Below are positions 15,799 through 24,476 of a stretch of DNA of 42,465 nt, one piece after another. This DNA comes from an uncultured Prevotellaceae bacterium (GTDB lineage Bacteria; Bacteroidota; Bacteroidia; Bacteroidales; Bacteroidaceae). The stretch covers positions 1 through 42,465 of the forward strand of contig OMWC01000031.1 of the NCBI GenBank assembly GCA_900314655.1. Direction: 5' to 3'. Position 1 is the first letter of the stretch, and each line of letters starts with the position of its first letter. The notes under the pieces are model-generated. The model was not told the origin of the DNA and did not search any database. It saw only the letters and a program-made list of their open reading frames with translations. The translations under genes and the position numbers were made by a program.

Positions 15799-16524
15799 TT
15801 ATTCTGCATCGGGCTGCAGATTGTCGATATCAATGATGCGGAGTTCGCAGGCACGCACCACAAGACGAGTGGCATTGATACCAATGCCTCCATTACCGTC
15901 GGGGAAGAGTTTCTGAACGAGTTCGTTCTGACGCTTCTCCAAGCTCTTTACGCCGAAAGGCATGCCGCGGAGATTGGTGATTTGCTCTTTGGTATAACCC
16001 AGGGCAAGATGGCGCAGGAAACGCTCGTCGTACTCGTCAATCTCGTAATCCACCAAAGCCTCTTGGCGCATCATCTGACTGCCCACGCTACGCTTGAAGC
16101 GGTCGATGATTTTCTCCAGGATGGGCTGATTGAAAACCATCCGCTTACCCGACATGACGCTCTGCACGTCACCACGTGTGAGGAGTTCGCCGCTCTTCAG
16201 GCAGATGCCGTCGCATCCTGCATCGAGCACATCCACCCAGAGCTTTTCGTTGAGAATCTCGCCGGTAAAGATAAGCACCTTAATCTTGGGATAAGCCTCC
16301 TTGGTCTGACGGCATATTTCCACGCCGATGGTAGTGGAGCCATTGAGTCCAAGATCAAGCAACACGAGATCGGGTTGCTGCTGTTTGATCAGACGCCAGT
16401 AGGCGGTCTCATTCTCAGCCGTACCGATAATCTCGGCCTCTGGGATTTCGTTACGGAAGATGCCTTCTGTGCCTTTCAGTTCGAGGGGTACGTCTTCCAC
16501 GATGATGACTTTGAAATTGTCCAT
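15799..16524 (-). CDS. Response regulator with LuxR-like output domain
   Basis: This 241-residue protein has an N-terminal receiver (about 1-120): acidic pair Glu10-Asp11, phospho-acceptor Asp57 in PDLVLLDLGLNG, Thr in LIFTGE and Lys in ICLKSGE. A linker (about 120-165) and a C-terminal helix-turn-helix (about 170-225: DERFLRHLALGYTKEQITNL) follow, like NarL/LuxR output domains. I chose the ATG at 16524 (MDNFKVIIVEDV) because the upstream extension starts at a TTG overlapping the kinase stop and adds residues with no place in a receiver. It follows the kinase gene by 29 bases and is its obvious partner. The gap contains ACTCAC-AAATTTATAA-ACTCAC, a short direct repeat. Confidence 0.9.
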   Translation of the reverse strand: MDNFKVIIVEDVPLELKGTEGIFRNEIPEAEIIGTAENETAYWRLIKQQQPDLVLLDLGLNGSTTIGVEICRQTKEAYPKIKVLIFTGEILNEKLWVDVLDAGCDGICLKSGELLTRGDVQSVMSGKRMVFNQPILEKIIDRFKRSVGSQMMRQEALVDYEIDEYDERFLRHLALGYTKEQITNLRGMPFGVKSLEKRQNELVQKLFPDGNGGIGINATRLVVRACELRIIDIDNLQPDAE

Positions 16525-16553
16525 ATATTTAGTGAGTTTATAAATTTGTGAGT

Positions 16554-19500
16554 TCAAAGCTTATGTGCCATGGTGATGGTGAGGAGTGTTCCCCCACCCT
16601 CTGCGGGTTGAGCCACGATACCACATCCGTGAAGGTCGGTGGCTTCGGAGTTCTCACGTACAATCTGACGGCAGATGAGATAGGGTATGTTCTGGCGCGA
16701 GGGCTTGAAGAAGTCGCGGCATTCCACGTTTTTCATCTTGACCTTATAGATAACGTAGGAGTTGTTGATTTCTTTCGTCACGTCCAATGTTTTTTCACCC
16801 GACTCCCGACGCAGGATTTCGAAGAGATAGTCCTGGGCATCCTGCCCGGTGACAGGTTTCTCCACCTGATTAACCACCTGCTGGGACAAAAGGGCGTAGA
16901 GTTCCTTATAATAAGCTGCCAATTCGGCTATAGGCTCAATATCAACGGATTGGTGCTCCTCGGGGAGCAACTGGCCGATGCGCGAGGGATAATACATCGT
17001 CTCGTGTTTGAGTGTGGAAAGGCAGTTGTCTATCACGTTGTTGCTGATGTAGAACTGTTGGTTCTCATATTCCAGCCTGTGCAATTCGTCCTCCATGAGT
17101 TCCACTTCACGCCGCTTTCTCTCTACCGTATCGCGGCTGCGCATCACGGCTCGCTGTTCCTCAATGTGCTGACGCCGCATCTGAGGCCGATAATAGAGCA
17201 GATAATAGCCTATGAGAATAGCCGAAAGGAGCAACAGCAACAAGAAAATAGCTACATTCTTATTTTGGCTGGAGCGCTGCATACGCATTACGTAGTCGCC
17301 AAGGGTGTGGTCAGCGGTGGCTTCCTTATAGAGCTGGGTATATTCCCGGTTGTTACGGTGATAGACGTCCCATCGGTGAAGTGCAAGTGCTGCTACTGCG
17401 GTCTCGTTGGAAATGCCGAGGGTGATGCTGGTGTCGGGACGCTCTGCCATCTTCAAGTAATGGCGCACGCTATCTGCATAACGGAGCGTTTGCTCATAGG
17501 TGCCGTTGAGATTGCTGAAATAGGCACTGTCAGCGTAGCGTAAGGCTTCCATGTTGGGATCGACAATATCAGCTGGGGAATTCAAGGTAGCCGAACAGGT
17601 AATTAAAAGCAGTATCAACTTACGAATGCCGATAGGCAAACGAAAGAAGAACCGACTGCCCTCCCCCACGCGGCTTTCGGCCTGAAGGGTACATACGGCA
17701 AAGTGCTTGCTGATTTTCTTGTAACGCTCGATAATGCCCCGACAATTGAGCAGGCCAAAGCCATGACCGCCACGAATCTGGTGGGTGAAGAGTGAAGCAA
17801 GTTGCTCTTCGGTCATGCCCTTTCCTGTATCCTTTACGAACAGTTCCACGTAGTCCTGTTCCTGCTGTGCGCCAATCTCCACGCTCCCACCTTTCTCGGT
17901 GAACTTGCGGGCATTGTCGGCTATAGTGTTAAGCATGAAGAGCGTAAGAATCTTGTCGGCTTTCACCACGGCATCAGTATCATGAACCGTCAGTTCGATG
18001 CCCTTCAACTGGAAACTCATCCGAGAGCGCTTCACGATATCGAAAAGTTCCTGAAGGGGGAAACTCTCTATCTTTAGCTGGAGTTCTCCCTGACGCAGCT
18101 GAATCCACTCGGTGAGTGTTTGGTTGTATTCGTTGATGGTATCGGTAATCTCGCGAATGTAAGCCAATCGCTCCGCCCTGACTTCTTCTGTCTCACCGCC
18201 TTGCTGAAGTTTGCGGATTTCGTGAATCATCCGGTCTATAAGTGGCGTGATGGTGTTTACAAGGAATATCTTGGCGTGGTTCTCAAGATTGCGCTGTTTG
18301 TTTTTCTCCAGCAATACGGAAGCCATCTCACGCTTCACTTCTATCTCGTCTTCCTGATCCGATAATCCGCTGATTATCTTTGCATTATCCCTCCCTAACT
18401 GATCCAGATGTTTCTGACGGCTGCTATGTTCATTCTTACGACGCATGTAATTGAAAAGGAAAAGAGAGCATACGGTCAGCAGAATCATGGCTACCACGGC
18501 GGCTATCATCCAATTCAACTGTCTTGAAGATCGGTCAAACTGAGCTGCACGTGCTTCCAACTGGCGATCTTGTCGCGTCTGTTCTTGAAGGTCAAGATAC
18601 TGGTTTCTATTGTAGTCACTATTGGGCTTGTCGTCAAGAGCCGAGTAAGTGAGTGAGAGGCGTTCCCGGATACTGGCCACCAAGTCGGGAGCCTGACTGA
18701 TAGCCTTGTTGCGGTTGAGGGCATTCTCCAGGCAATCCAATGCAGAAATGTAATCGCCAATATTCCAGTAACAGGATGCCAACGTGCGGTAACTGCCCGC
18801 TATCTGATAAACGTCACCATAGCGCTCAAAGATATCAAGCGAGCGCTCGGCAAGCATACCGGCAATCAAGGAATCAGGGTGCTCCTCGGGATTAATGAGT
18901 GCCATCGACGGTCTGTTGCTGCCAATGAGCAGGTCGCGGCTCTCCTTGATGAACAAATGCTCGCTCATCCCTTGGAGGGCGTTAGCCTCCCAGAACACGT
19001 CGCCACTCTGGAGACTCCGCTGATAGCAACGCATCAGGCAATCCCACTCCTGCTGCATGATTTCATCAGATGAGCCCTCGGTGAGTATGCCACCGGCACC
19101 TATCTGATAAAGATAATTCAGGTATTGGGCTGTATCCTCCTCCACCACGTCCTCATCAATCTGGCGTAGAGCAGCTATGCTTTGGGATTCAAGTCCCACA
19201 TAATAATAATAGGTGGATGCCACGATATGCAATTCGCTCTCGGCATATATCATGCGGTCTTTCAGACGTTCAGGCAATGCATTTCGCTCTTCGTCAATAC
19301 GCCGCAGTATGCGCTGGGCACTTTCGTAATAGTCGTAGAACTCCTTATTACGCGATTCACGCTGACACAGACGCATCTCCTGGATATCAGCCACGAGCAG
19401 TTCCACCTGATTATCAGTCACTAGACGAACGCTGTCAAGGAGTTTGTAGGCATCTTGATAGTCCATCTTCATAATGCTTACAAACGCAAGGTTGTTGAAT

Positions 19501-19727
19501 GCCTCTGCCCGTCCGGCATGATAATCCCCAGCTAATGCCAATGCCCTACGGGCATAGACAGCCGTGGAGTCGAGATTCTTGTAATGGTAAAAGTAAGATA
19601 AGGAATTCAACTTGTCAACCTCCTCCTTGTTTTCGGTTCCACAAGCTGAAAAAAGCAAGAGGCCCAATAGACACAAAAGTACTATTGAGCCCCTTGAAAC
19701 GGGATATTTATGAACGTGCTTCAGCAA
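16554..19727 (-). CDS. Membrane-bound TPR sensor histidine kinase (DUF5112/DUF5113 type)
   Basis: The product has 1057 residues. In order: lipoprotein signal with lipobox LFSAC (Cys29), helical TPR-like sensor (about 35-395, DUF5112 type) and transmembrane helix (about 405-427). Then a coiled DHp-like region (about 440-545) and HATPase_c (about 590-698) with N-box [10 protein letters not shown] (600-609), DTGKGM (633-638) and GGHGFGL (653-659). A second hydrophobic segment (about 702-712), a short repeat region and another helix (about 825-845) follow. The end is a DUF5113-type domain (about 850-1057), including KHETMYYP near 907-914, which looks like an H-box. So two sensor-membrane-cytoplasmic modules sit in one chain. 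It starts with TTG and overlaps the eda stop by 20 bases, which implies translational coupling. The cognate regulator is the next gene. Confidence 0.8.
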   Translation of the reverse strand: MLKHVHKYPVSRGSIVLLCLLGLLLFSACGTENKEEVDKLNSLSYFYHYKNLDSTAVYARRALALAGDYHAGRAEAFNNLAFVSIMKMDYQDAYKLLDSVRLVTDNQVELLVADIQEMRLCQRESRNKEFYDYYESAQRILRRIDEERNALPERLKDRMIYAESELHIVASTYYYYVGLESQSIAALRQIDEDVVEEDTAQYLNYLYQIGAGGILTEGSSDEIMQQEWDCLMRCYQRSLQSGDVFWEANALQGMSEHLFIKESRDLLIGSNRPSMALINPEEHPDSLIAGMLAERSLDIFERYGDVYQIAGSYRTLASCYWNIGDYISALDCLENALNRNKAISQAPDLVASIRERLSLTYSALDDKPNSDYNRNQYLDLQEQTRQDRQLEARAAQFDRSSRQLNWMIAAVVAMILLTVCSLFLFNYMRRKNEHSSRQKHLDQLGRDNAKIISGLSDQEDEIEVKREMASVLLEKNKQRNLENHAKIFLVNTITPLIDRMIHEIRKLQQGGETEEVRAERLAYIREITDTINEYNQTLTEWIQLRQGELQLKIESFPLQELFDIVKRSRMSFQLKGIELTVHDTDAVVKADKILTLFMLNTIADNARKFTEKGGSVEIGAQQEQDYVELFVKDTGKGMTEEQLASLFTHQIRGGHGFGLLNCRGIIERYKKISKHFAVCTLQAESRVGEGSRFFFRLPIGIRKLILLLITCSATLNSPADIVDPNMEALRYADSAYFSNLNGTYEQTLRYADSVRHYLKMAERPDTSITLGISNETAVAALALHRWDVYHRNNREYTQLYKEATADHTLGDYVMRMQRSSQNKNVAIFLLLLLLSAILIGYYLLYYRPQMRRQHIEEQRAVMRSRDTVERKRREVELMEDELHRLEYENQQFYISNNVIDNCLSTLKHETMYYPSRIGQLLPEEHQSVDIEPIAELAAYYKELYALLSQQVVNQVEKPVTGQDAQDYLFEILRRESGEKTLDVTKEINNSYVIYKVKMKNVECRDFFKPSRQNIPYLICRQIVRENSEATDLHGCGIVAQPAEGGGTLLTITMAHKL

Positions 19728-20376
19728 CGTAACCCAGCGCCTCCTTGCACTTGTCAGTCACATACTGCCAGTCGCCGGCTGCCACTTTGTCCTTGGGGAA
19801 CAACTTGCTGCCCATACCCACGCAATAGACACCAGCCTTGAACCAGGCCTTCAGGTTCTCTGCCTCAGGAGCAACACCACCGGTAACCATAATCTTAGAC
19901 CAAGGCATAGGAGCCTTCAGGCCTTTCACCATATTAGGACCTACCACATCGCCAGGGAATACCTTCGTCAGGTCGCAACCCAACTCCTGAGCCTTACCAA
20001 TCTCACTGACGGTCATACAGCCAGGGCAATAGGGAACGAGACGACGGTTGCACACAGGGGCAATGTCGGGATTGAAGAGAGGACCCACCACGAAGTTAGC
20101 ACCCAGCTGGATGTAGAGTGCTGCCGTAGGAGCATCCACCACAGAACCAATACCGAGAGCCAGTTCAGGGCATTCCTTATCGGCCCACTTCACCAGTTCG
20201 CCGAACACTTCCTGAGCGAAATCACCGCGGTTGGTGAACTCAAAAGCGCGAACGCCACCTTCATAGCAAGCCTTCACCACGTTCTTACAGGTTTCCAGAT
20301 CTTTATTGTAGAAGACGGGCACCATACCGGTGTCACCAATCTTCTTCATTACTGCTATCTTATCGAATTTAGCCAT
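19708..20376 (-). CDS. KDPG/KHG aldolase
   Basis: 2-dehydro-3-deoxyphosphogluconate aldolase splits KDPG into pyruvate and glyceraldehyde-3-phosphate (class I, Schiff base). The product is 222 residues, normal length. The catalytic pair is visible: Glu46 in RAFEFTNRG and Schiff-base Lys138 in [10 protein letters not shown]. The phosphate-binding segment MVTGGV and the C-terminal GMGSKLF follow. It is cytoplasmic. It follows kdgK by about 57 bases in the same operon, completing the lower uronate branch. The last 20 bases overlap the start of the sensor kinase gene. The gap to kdgK is made of 9-bp repeats (20394-20428). Confidence 0.95.
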   Translation of the reverse strand: MAKFDKIAVMKKIGDTGMVPVFYNKDLETCKNVVKACYEGGVRAFEFTNRGDFAQEVFGELVKWADKECPELALGIGSVVDAPTAALYIQLGANFVVGPLFNPDIAPVCNRRLVPYCPGCMTVSEIGKAQELGCDLTKVFPGDVVGPNMVKGLKAPMPWSKIMVTGGVAPEAENLKAWFKAGVYCVGMGSKLFPKDKVAAGDWQYVTDKCKEALGYVAEARS

Positions 20377-20393
20377 AATCTTAATTTCTATTA

Positions 20394-20428
20394 TCTAGCA
20401 ATCTAGTATTTCTAGTATTTCTAGGGTT
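20394..20428. repeat. 9-bp tandem repeat TCTAGTATT between kdgK and eda
   Basis: Units TCTAGCAA, TCTAGTATT twice and TCTAGGGTT fill the intercistronic gap; read leftward this is ACTAGA with AAT/AAA spacers, the same motif as at 9889-9959. It would be in the mRNA just ahead of the eda start codon. Confidence 0.8.
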
Positions 20429-20433
20429 TCTAT

Positions 20434-21456
20434 TTATCGCTGAACACGACCGTTGGCATTACCACCAGCCAAAGACTCTACCTCGTCAACACCTACGAGA
20501 TTGAAGTCGCCATTGATGGTGTGCTTCAAAGCACTGGCAGCTACAGCAAACTCGAGAGCCTCGCCCTGAGTCTCCTTCGTGAGCAGACCGTGAATCAGAC
20601 CACCTGAGAATGAGTCACCACCGCCTACGCGGTCGATAATAGGATTGATCTCATAGCGCTTGCTCTGATAGAACTCCTCACCATTGTAGATGAGGGCCTT
20701 CCAGCCATTGAACGTAGCCGAGAAGCTCTCACGGAGCGTAGATACAACATACTTGAAACCAAACTCCTGCTTCATCTGCTTGAAGATGTTCTCATAACCG
20801 CTGGCATCGGTCTTACCGCCTTCTACATCTGCATCAGGCTTGAAACCGAGGCAGAGTTCTGCATCTTCCTCGTTGCCAATACATACATCTACATATTTCA
20901 TCAGCGGACGCATGATGCTGATAGCCTTTTCGGAAGTCCACAACTTCTTGCGGAAGTTCAAGTCAACACTCACAGTTACGCCGTGGCGCTTGGCAGCCTC
21001 GCAAGCCAATCTGGTCAGTTCTGCAGCCTTATCGCTGATAGCGGGTGTGATACCACTCCAATGGAACCACTGAGCACCCTCCATGATAGCATCGAAGTCG
21101 AAGTCTGAAGGATCAGCCTCAGCAATGCTGGAGTGAGCGCGGTCGTAAATCACCTTTGAGGGACGCATGGAAGCACCTGTCTCTGCATAATAGAGACCAA
21201 CGCGGTCGCCACCACGGGCAATGAACTGTGTGTTCACACCATAGCGACGGAGTGCGTTGACGGCAATCTGACCAATCTCATGCTTAGGCAGTTTGCTTAC
21301 GAAATAAGCCTCATGTCCATAGTTGGCTACTGAAACAGCGACATTAGCCTCACCACCACCGGGGATGATGCGGAAAGAATCGCTCTGAATGAAACGGTCG
21401 TTGCCGTTGGGAGAAAGGCGGAGCATAATCTCGCCCAAAGTCACAATCTTTGCCAT
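20434..21456 (-). CDS. 2-keto-3-deoxygluconate kinase
   Basis: A PfkB-family kinase of 340 residues that phosphorylates KDG to KDPG with ATP. The N-terminal GGGEANVAVSVANYG (33-47) is the substrate-side PfkB signature, and GGGDSFSGGLIHG (278-290) carries the catalytic base Asp281 and the anion hole. RGGDRVGLYYAETG is typical of KdgK rather than ribokinase. The length is normal. It is the first gene of the leftward operon kdgK-eda-kinase-regulator-membrane protein and has its own strong promoter (21513-21544), divergent from the LacI-type regulator that probably controls it. Confidence 0.93.
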   Translation of the reverse strand: MAKIVTLGEIMLRLSPNGNDRFIQSDSFRIIPGGGEANVAVSVANYGHEAYFVSKLPKHEIGQIAVNALRRYGVNTQFIARGGDRVGLYYAETGASMRPSKVIYDRAHSSIAEADPSDFDFDAIMEGAQWFHWSGITPAISDKAAELTRLACEAAKRHGVTVSVDLNFRKKLWTSEKAISIMRPLMKYVDVCIGNEEDAELCLGFKPDADVEGGKTDASGYENIFKQMKQEFGFKYVVSTLRESFSATFNGWKALIYNGEEFYQSKRYEINPIIDRVGGGDSFSGGLIHGLLTKETQGEALEFAVAASALKHTINGDFNLVGVDEVESLAGGNANGRVQR

Positions 21457-21512
21457 TGTTTCTTGTTTTGAATGTTTTTAAGATTAATTTATATGCAATG
21501 TTGTTTTCGCCA

Positions 21513-21544
21513 CAAAATTACGATTAATTAGGCAAATATACAAA
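21513..21544 (-). promoter_or_regulatory. Promoter of the kdgK operon
   Basis: On the minus strand, TTTG (21544-21541), exactly 20 bases, TAATTTTG (21520-21513). The leader is about 50 bases. Confidence 0.75.
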
Positions 21545-21584
21545 TAAAAACAGAAATATTTGTGTTTTTAACAAAAAAATCCGC

Positions 21585-21664
21585 TGTGCTTTCGCACAAT
21601 CCAATTATTTTTGCTAAATTTGCAACGAAATTGCATTTGTGTGCGCAAACATCACTGTGCAAAC
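21585..21664. promoter_or_regulatory. LacI-gene promoter flanked by TGTGC-type candidate operators
   Basis: A rightward -7 element TAAATTTG (21615-21622) has a weak TTTC at 21590-21593 as -33. Overlapping that -33 is the palindrome TGTGC-TTTC-GCACA (21585-21598). Downstream lie TGTGCGCAAAC (21640-21650) and TGTGCAAAC (21656-21664). A shared TGTGC half-site in both places suggests binding by the LacI-type protein and autoregulation. kdgK, uxaA or both may respond to the same sites. Confidence 0.5.
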
Positions 21665-21682
21665 AATCATTTTTAATCTACT

Positions 21683-22747
21683 ATGGCAGAAAAAATCAGA
21701 ATAAAAGACATTGCAGAGCTATCTGGCGTTTCAGTAGGAACGGTGGACAGAATCCTTCACAACCGCCCCAACGTGTCGAAAGCAGCACGTGAAAAGGTAG
21801 AAAAAGTGTTGAAAGAAATCAACTACCAGCCCAACATGTATGCCGCTGCCCTGGCCTACAACAAGTCGTACGATTTCACACTCCTGATGCCCAAGCATGC
21901 CAGCGAGGCTTACTGGGAAGAAATAGAGGAAGGTGCCAAGAAATGCGTGGAAGTAAGACGCGATTTCCACATACAGGCCAAAGTGAAATATTACAAACGT
22001 TTTGATACACAATCATTTGTCAAAGCATCTACAGACATACTGGAAGAGAATCCCAACGGTGTCATCATCGTGCCCAGCGACCTTGAAGTCACACAAGCAT
22101 TCACCGATCAACTCCACCAGCGTGACATACCTTTTATATTATTAGACTCTTATATGCCCGACCTTAAACCGCTCAGTTTCTTCGGACAAGACTCTTTCCA
22201 AAGCGGTTACTTCGCCGCTAAAATGCTGATGCTGGTTGCCTCAAAGGAAAAGGAAATCATGCTAATGAAACAGATGAAGAACGGCAAGGTTGCATCCAAG
22301 CAGCAGGACAACCGCGAGGTGGGTTTCCGCCACTATATGCACGACCATTTCCCAGCCGTCAAGATTCTGGAGCTTGACTTGCCGCTTGAAGAGGAGCGTT
22401 CCGAATACGACAACCTGTTGGAAGACTTCTTCTCCCAGCATCCAGGTGTACACCACTGTATCACGATGTGCTCGAAGGCCCATATCGTAGGCGAATTCCT
22501 CCTGAAGACTAATCGTCGGAACGTGCAGATCATGGGTTACGACATGGTGGGCAAGAATGCCGTATGCCTGCGTCAGGGAAGCATCTCTTTCCTCATCGCA
22601 CAACATGCTTTCATGCAGGGTTACAACTGTGTGGATACGCTTTTTAAAGCCATTGTGCTCAAGCAGAAGGTAGAGCCCGTCAACTACATGCCCATTGAAT
22701 TGCTTTCGAAGGAGAACGTAGACTTCTACCGGCGCACCCAACTTTAG
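21683..22747 (+). CDS. LacI-family regulator of uronate genes
   Basis: The 354-residue product has an N-terminal LacI helix-turn-helix (residues 5-50: IRIKDIAELSGVSVGTVDRI, then the hinge region ending near INYQPNMYAAALA). A periplasmic-binding-protein-like sugar sensor follows (about 60-345; FTLLMPKHASEAYWEEIEEG, then GVIIVPSD). The length is normal. It stands between the divergent kdgK operon and uxaA, 59 bases ahead of uxaA and probably co-transcribed with it. The natural reading is a regulator responding to galacturonate, tagaturonate or KDG. The effector cannot be read from the sequence. Confidence 0.88.
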   Translation: MAEKIRIKDIAELSGVSVGTVDRILHNRPNVSKAAREKVEKVLKEINYQPNMYAAALAYNKSYDFTLLMPKHASEAYWEEIEEGAKKCVEVRRDFHIQAKVKYYKRFDTQSFVKASTDILEENPNGVIIVPSDLEVTQAFTDQLHQRDIPFILLDSYMPDLKPLSFFGQDSFQSGYFAAKMLMLVASKEKEIMLMKQMKNGKVASKQQDNREVGFRHYMHDHFPAVKILELDLPLEEERSEYDNLLEDFFSQHPGVHHCITMCSKAHIVGEFLLKTNRRNVQIMGYDMVGKNAVCLRQGSISFLIAQHAFMQGYNCVDTLFKAIVLKQKVEPVNYMPIELLSKENVDFYRRTQL

Positions 22748-22806
22748 TCCCATCTGAAAAGAAACAAATTATAAACATTATACAAAAACAAAAAACAAAA
22801 TCTACA

Positions 22807-24303
22807 ATGGAACAATCATCTTTTATTAAAATCAATCCAGCCGACTCCGTCGTGGTTTGCCTGCGTCCTTTCCAAAAGGGCGAAACCATTGAGGTTGATG
22901 GAAAGTCAATCACGCTTCTGCAAGATACACCTGCCGGACACAAGGTGCTTATCAATGATGCAGCACAAGGAGAGAATATCATCAAATACGGTTATCCCAT
23001 CGGTCACTCCAAGGAGGATCTCAAGTCGGGCCAGTGGGTCAACGAGAATAACCTGAAGACAAATCTCTCGGGTACTCTTACCTACGAATATCATCCCGTA
23101 AATGAGAAACTCAGCATACCCGCCGACAGCCGCACATTCAACGGTTATCGTCGCAAGAACGGTGAAGTGGGTATCCGCAACGAAGTGTGGATTGTGCCTA
23201 CCGTTGGATGCGTCAATGGCATTGCTGAGCGATTGGCTTCACAACTGGAAAAAGAGACACAACTTGAAGGTATCGATGCCGTACATGCCTGGCACCATAA
23301 TTATGGTTGCTCACAACTTTCCGGAGACCACGAAAACACTCGTAAGGTACTACGTGACATTGTTTTACATCCAAATGCTGGAGCAGTACTCGTACTTTCG
23401 CTCGGATGCGAGAACAACCAGCCAGATGATTTCATGGCTATGCTCGGCGATTACGATCATGACCGCATCAAACTGCTCGTCACCCAGAAAGTAGAAGGTG
23501 ATGAGGTGGAGGCTGGTATGGAGATTCTCCGCGGCCTTTATAACATTGCCAAACAAGATAAGCGCGAGGCTTGTCCGCTTAATGAACTCCGTGTTGGATT
23601 GAAGTGCGGTGGATCTGACGGATTCTCTGGCATTACTGCAAATCCGCTCGTTGGTGAATTCTCCGATTTCCTTGTAGCTCAGGGCGGCACTTCCATTCTG
23701 ACGGAAGTACCAGAAATGTTCGGAGCTGAGACCATCCTCATGAACCGTTGCGAGACCCCTGCCCTCTTCGAGCAGACTGTAAAACTGATCAACGATTTCA
23801 AGGAGTATTTCCTTTCCCACGGTGAACCTGTGGGCGAAAATCCCAGCCCAGGCAACAAGGCCGGTGGTATCTCAACACTCGAAGACAAGGCTTTGGGCTG
23901 TACACAGAAATGTGGACGTGCTCCGGTAAGCGGAGTGCTCGGCTATGGTGACCGTCTGCAGGTGAAAGGCTTGAATCTGCTCTCAGCACCCGGCAACGAC
24001 CTTGTAGCCTCAACAGCTCTTGCAGCTTCCGGTTGTCAGATTGTACTTTTCACTACTGGCCGCGGCACACCTTTCGGCACTTTCATCCCAACCATGAAAA
24101 TAAGCACGAACAGCAATCTTTTCCATAACAAGCCCAATTGGATTGACTTCAACGCTGGACAATTGGTAGAGGGTCGCCCGATGAAGGAAGTGCTCAACGA
24201 CTTTATTGACAAGATTATCAGCGTGGCTAACGGTGAGCCTTCACAGAACGAGAAAAACGGATACCGGGAGATATCCATTTTCAAGAATGGTGTGACACTC
24301 TAA
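22807..24303 (+). CDS. Altronate dehydratase
   Basis: The 498-residue full-length UxaA-type enzyme removes water from D-altronate to give KDG, the substrate of the divergent kdgK product. An N-terminal SAF-like domain (about 8-80) is joined to the catalytic UxaA domain (about 115-495). Conserved segments are VPTVGCVN, HNYGCSQLSGDHENT, SLGCENN, LKCGGSDGFSGITANP and FTTGRGTPFG. The cysteines are consistent with an iron-dependent lyase. Both halves are in one protein, as in many Bacteroidetes. I see no separate promoter in the 59-base gap after the LacI gene, so it is probably in that unit. The isomerase (uxaC) and tagaturonate reductase (uxaB) steps are not in the window. A D-galactarate dehydratase role is less likely given the neighbours. 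Confidence 0.9.
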   Translation: MEQSSFIKINPADSVVVCLRPFQKGETIEVDGKSITLLQDTPAGHKVLINDAAQGENIIKYGYPIGHSKEDLKSGQWVNENNLKTNLSGTLTYEYHPVNEKLSIPADSRTFNGYRRKNGEVGIRNEVWIVPTVGCVNGIAERLASQLEKETQLEGIDAVHAWHHNYGCSQLSGDHENTRKVLRDIVLHPNAGAVLVLSLGCENNQPDDFMAMLGDYDHDRIKLLVTQKVEGDEVEAGMEILRGLYNIAKQDKREACPLNELRVGLKCGGSDGFSGITANPLVGEFSDFLVAQGGTSILTEVPEMFGAETILMNRCETPALFEQTVKLINDFKEYFLSHGEPVGENPSPGNKAGGISTLEDKALGCTQKCGRAPVSGVLGYGDRLQVKGLNLLSAPGNDLVASTALAASGCQIVLFTTGRGTPFGTFIPTMKISTNSNLFHNKPNWIDFNAGQLVEGRPMKEVLNDFIDKIISVANGEPSQNEKNGYREISIFKNGVTL

Positions 24304-24317
24304 AATACACCGGAAGA

Positions 24318-24420
24318 CAAAGTATCATCCAACGGTCTTCAAAGTATCATCCGTTGACTTTCAAAGTATCATCCGTTGCCCTTCAATGTATCATCCGTTG
24401 AAAGGCAGCGGATGATATAT
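24318..24420. repeat. 22-bp tandem array D (core CAAAGTATCATCCGTTG)
   Basis: Units start at 24318, 24340, 24362 and 24384, exactly 22 bp apart, with CAAAGTATCATCCGTTG or CAATGTATC; this is the reverse complement of the core of arrays A and E. The fifth position (24406) carries the core inverted (CAGCGGATGATAT), so units four and five form a hairpin, ATCATCCG-TTG with CAGCGGATGAT. The array starts 15 bases after the uxaA stop and could serve as its 3' end. It ends before the promoter of the antiporter gene. Confidence 0.9.
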
Positions 24421-24436
24421 AAAAAATGCGAAATTC

Positions 24437-24467
24437 TTGCTTTTATGCTCACTTCTTCGTACCTTTG
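24437..24467 (+). promoter_or_regulatory. Promoter of the antiporter gene
   Basis: TTG (24437-24439), exactly 20 bases, TACCTTTG (24460-24467). The ATG used (24477) is nine bases after the box, so the leader is only a few bases. The upstream in-frame ATG at 24426 lies before the promoter and is excluded. Confidence 0.75.
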
Positions 24468-24476
24468 CAGGCAATA

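Noticed and set aside
16548..17543. 331-residue rightward open frame opposite the sensor kinase gene
   Set aside because: It lies wholly antisense to well-supported kinase domains and has no family features. Other long antisense frames (for example 8451-9122, 9147-9629, 22262-22753, 30663-31619) are rejected for the same reason.
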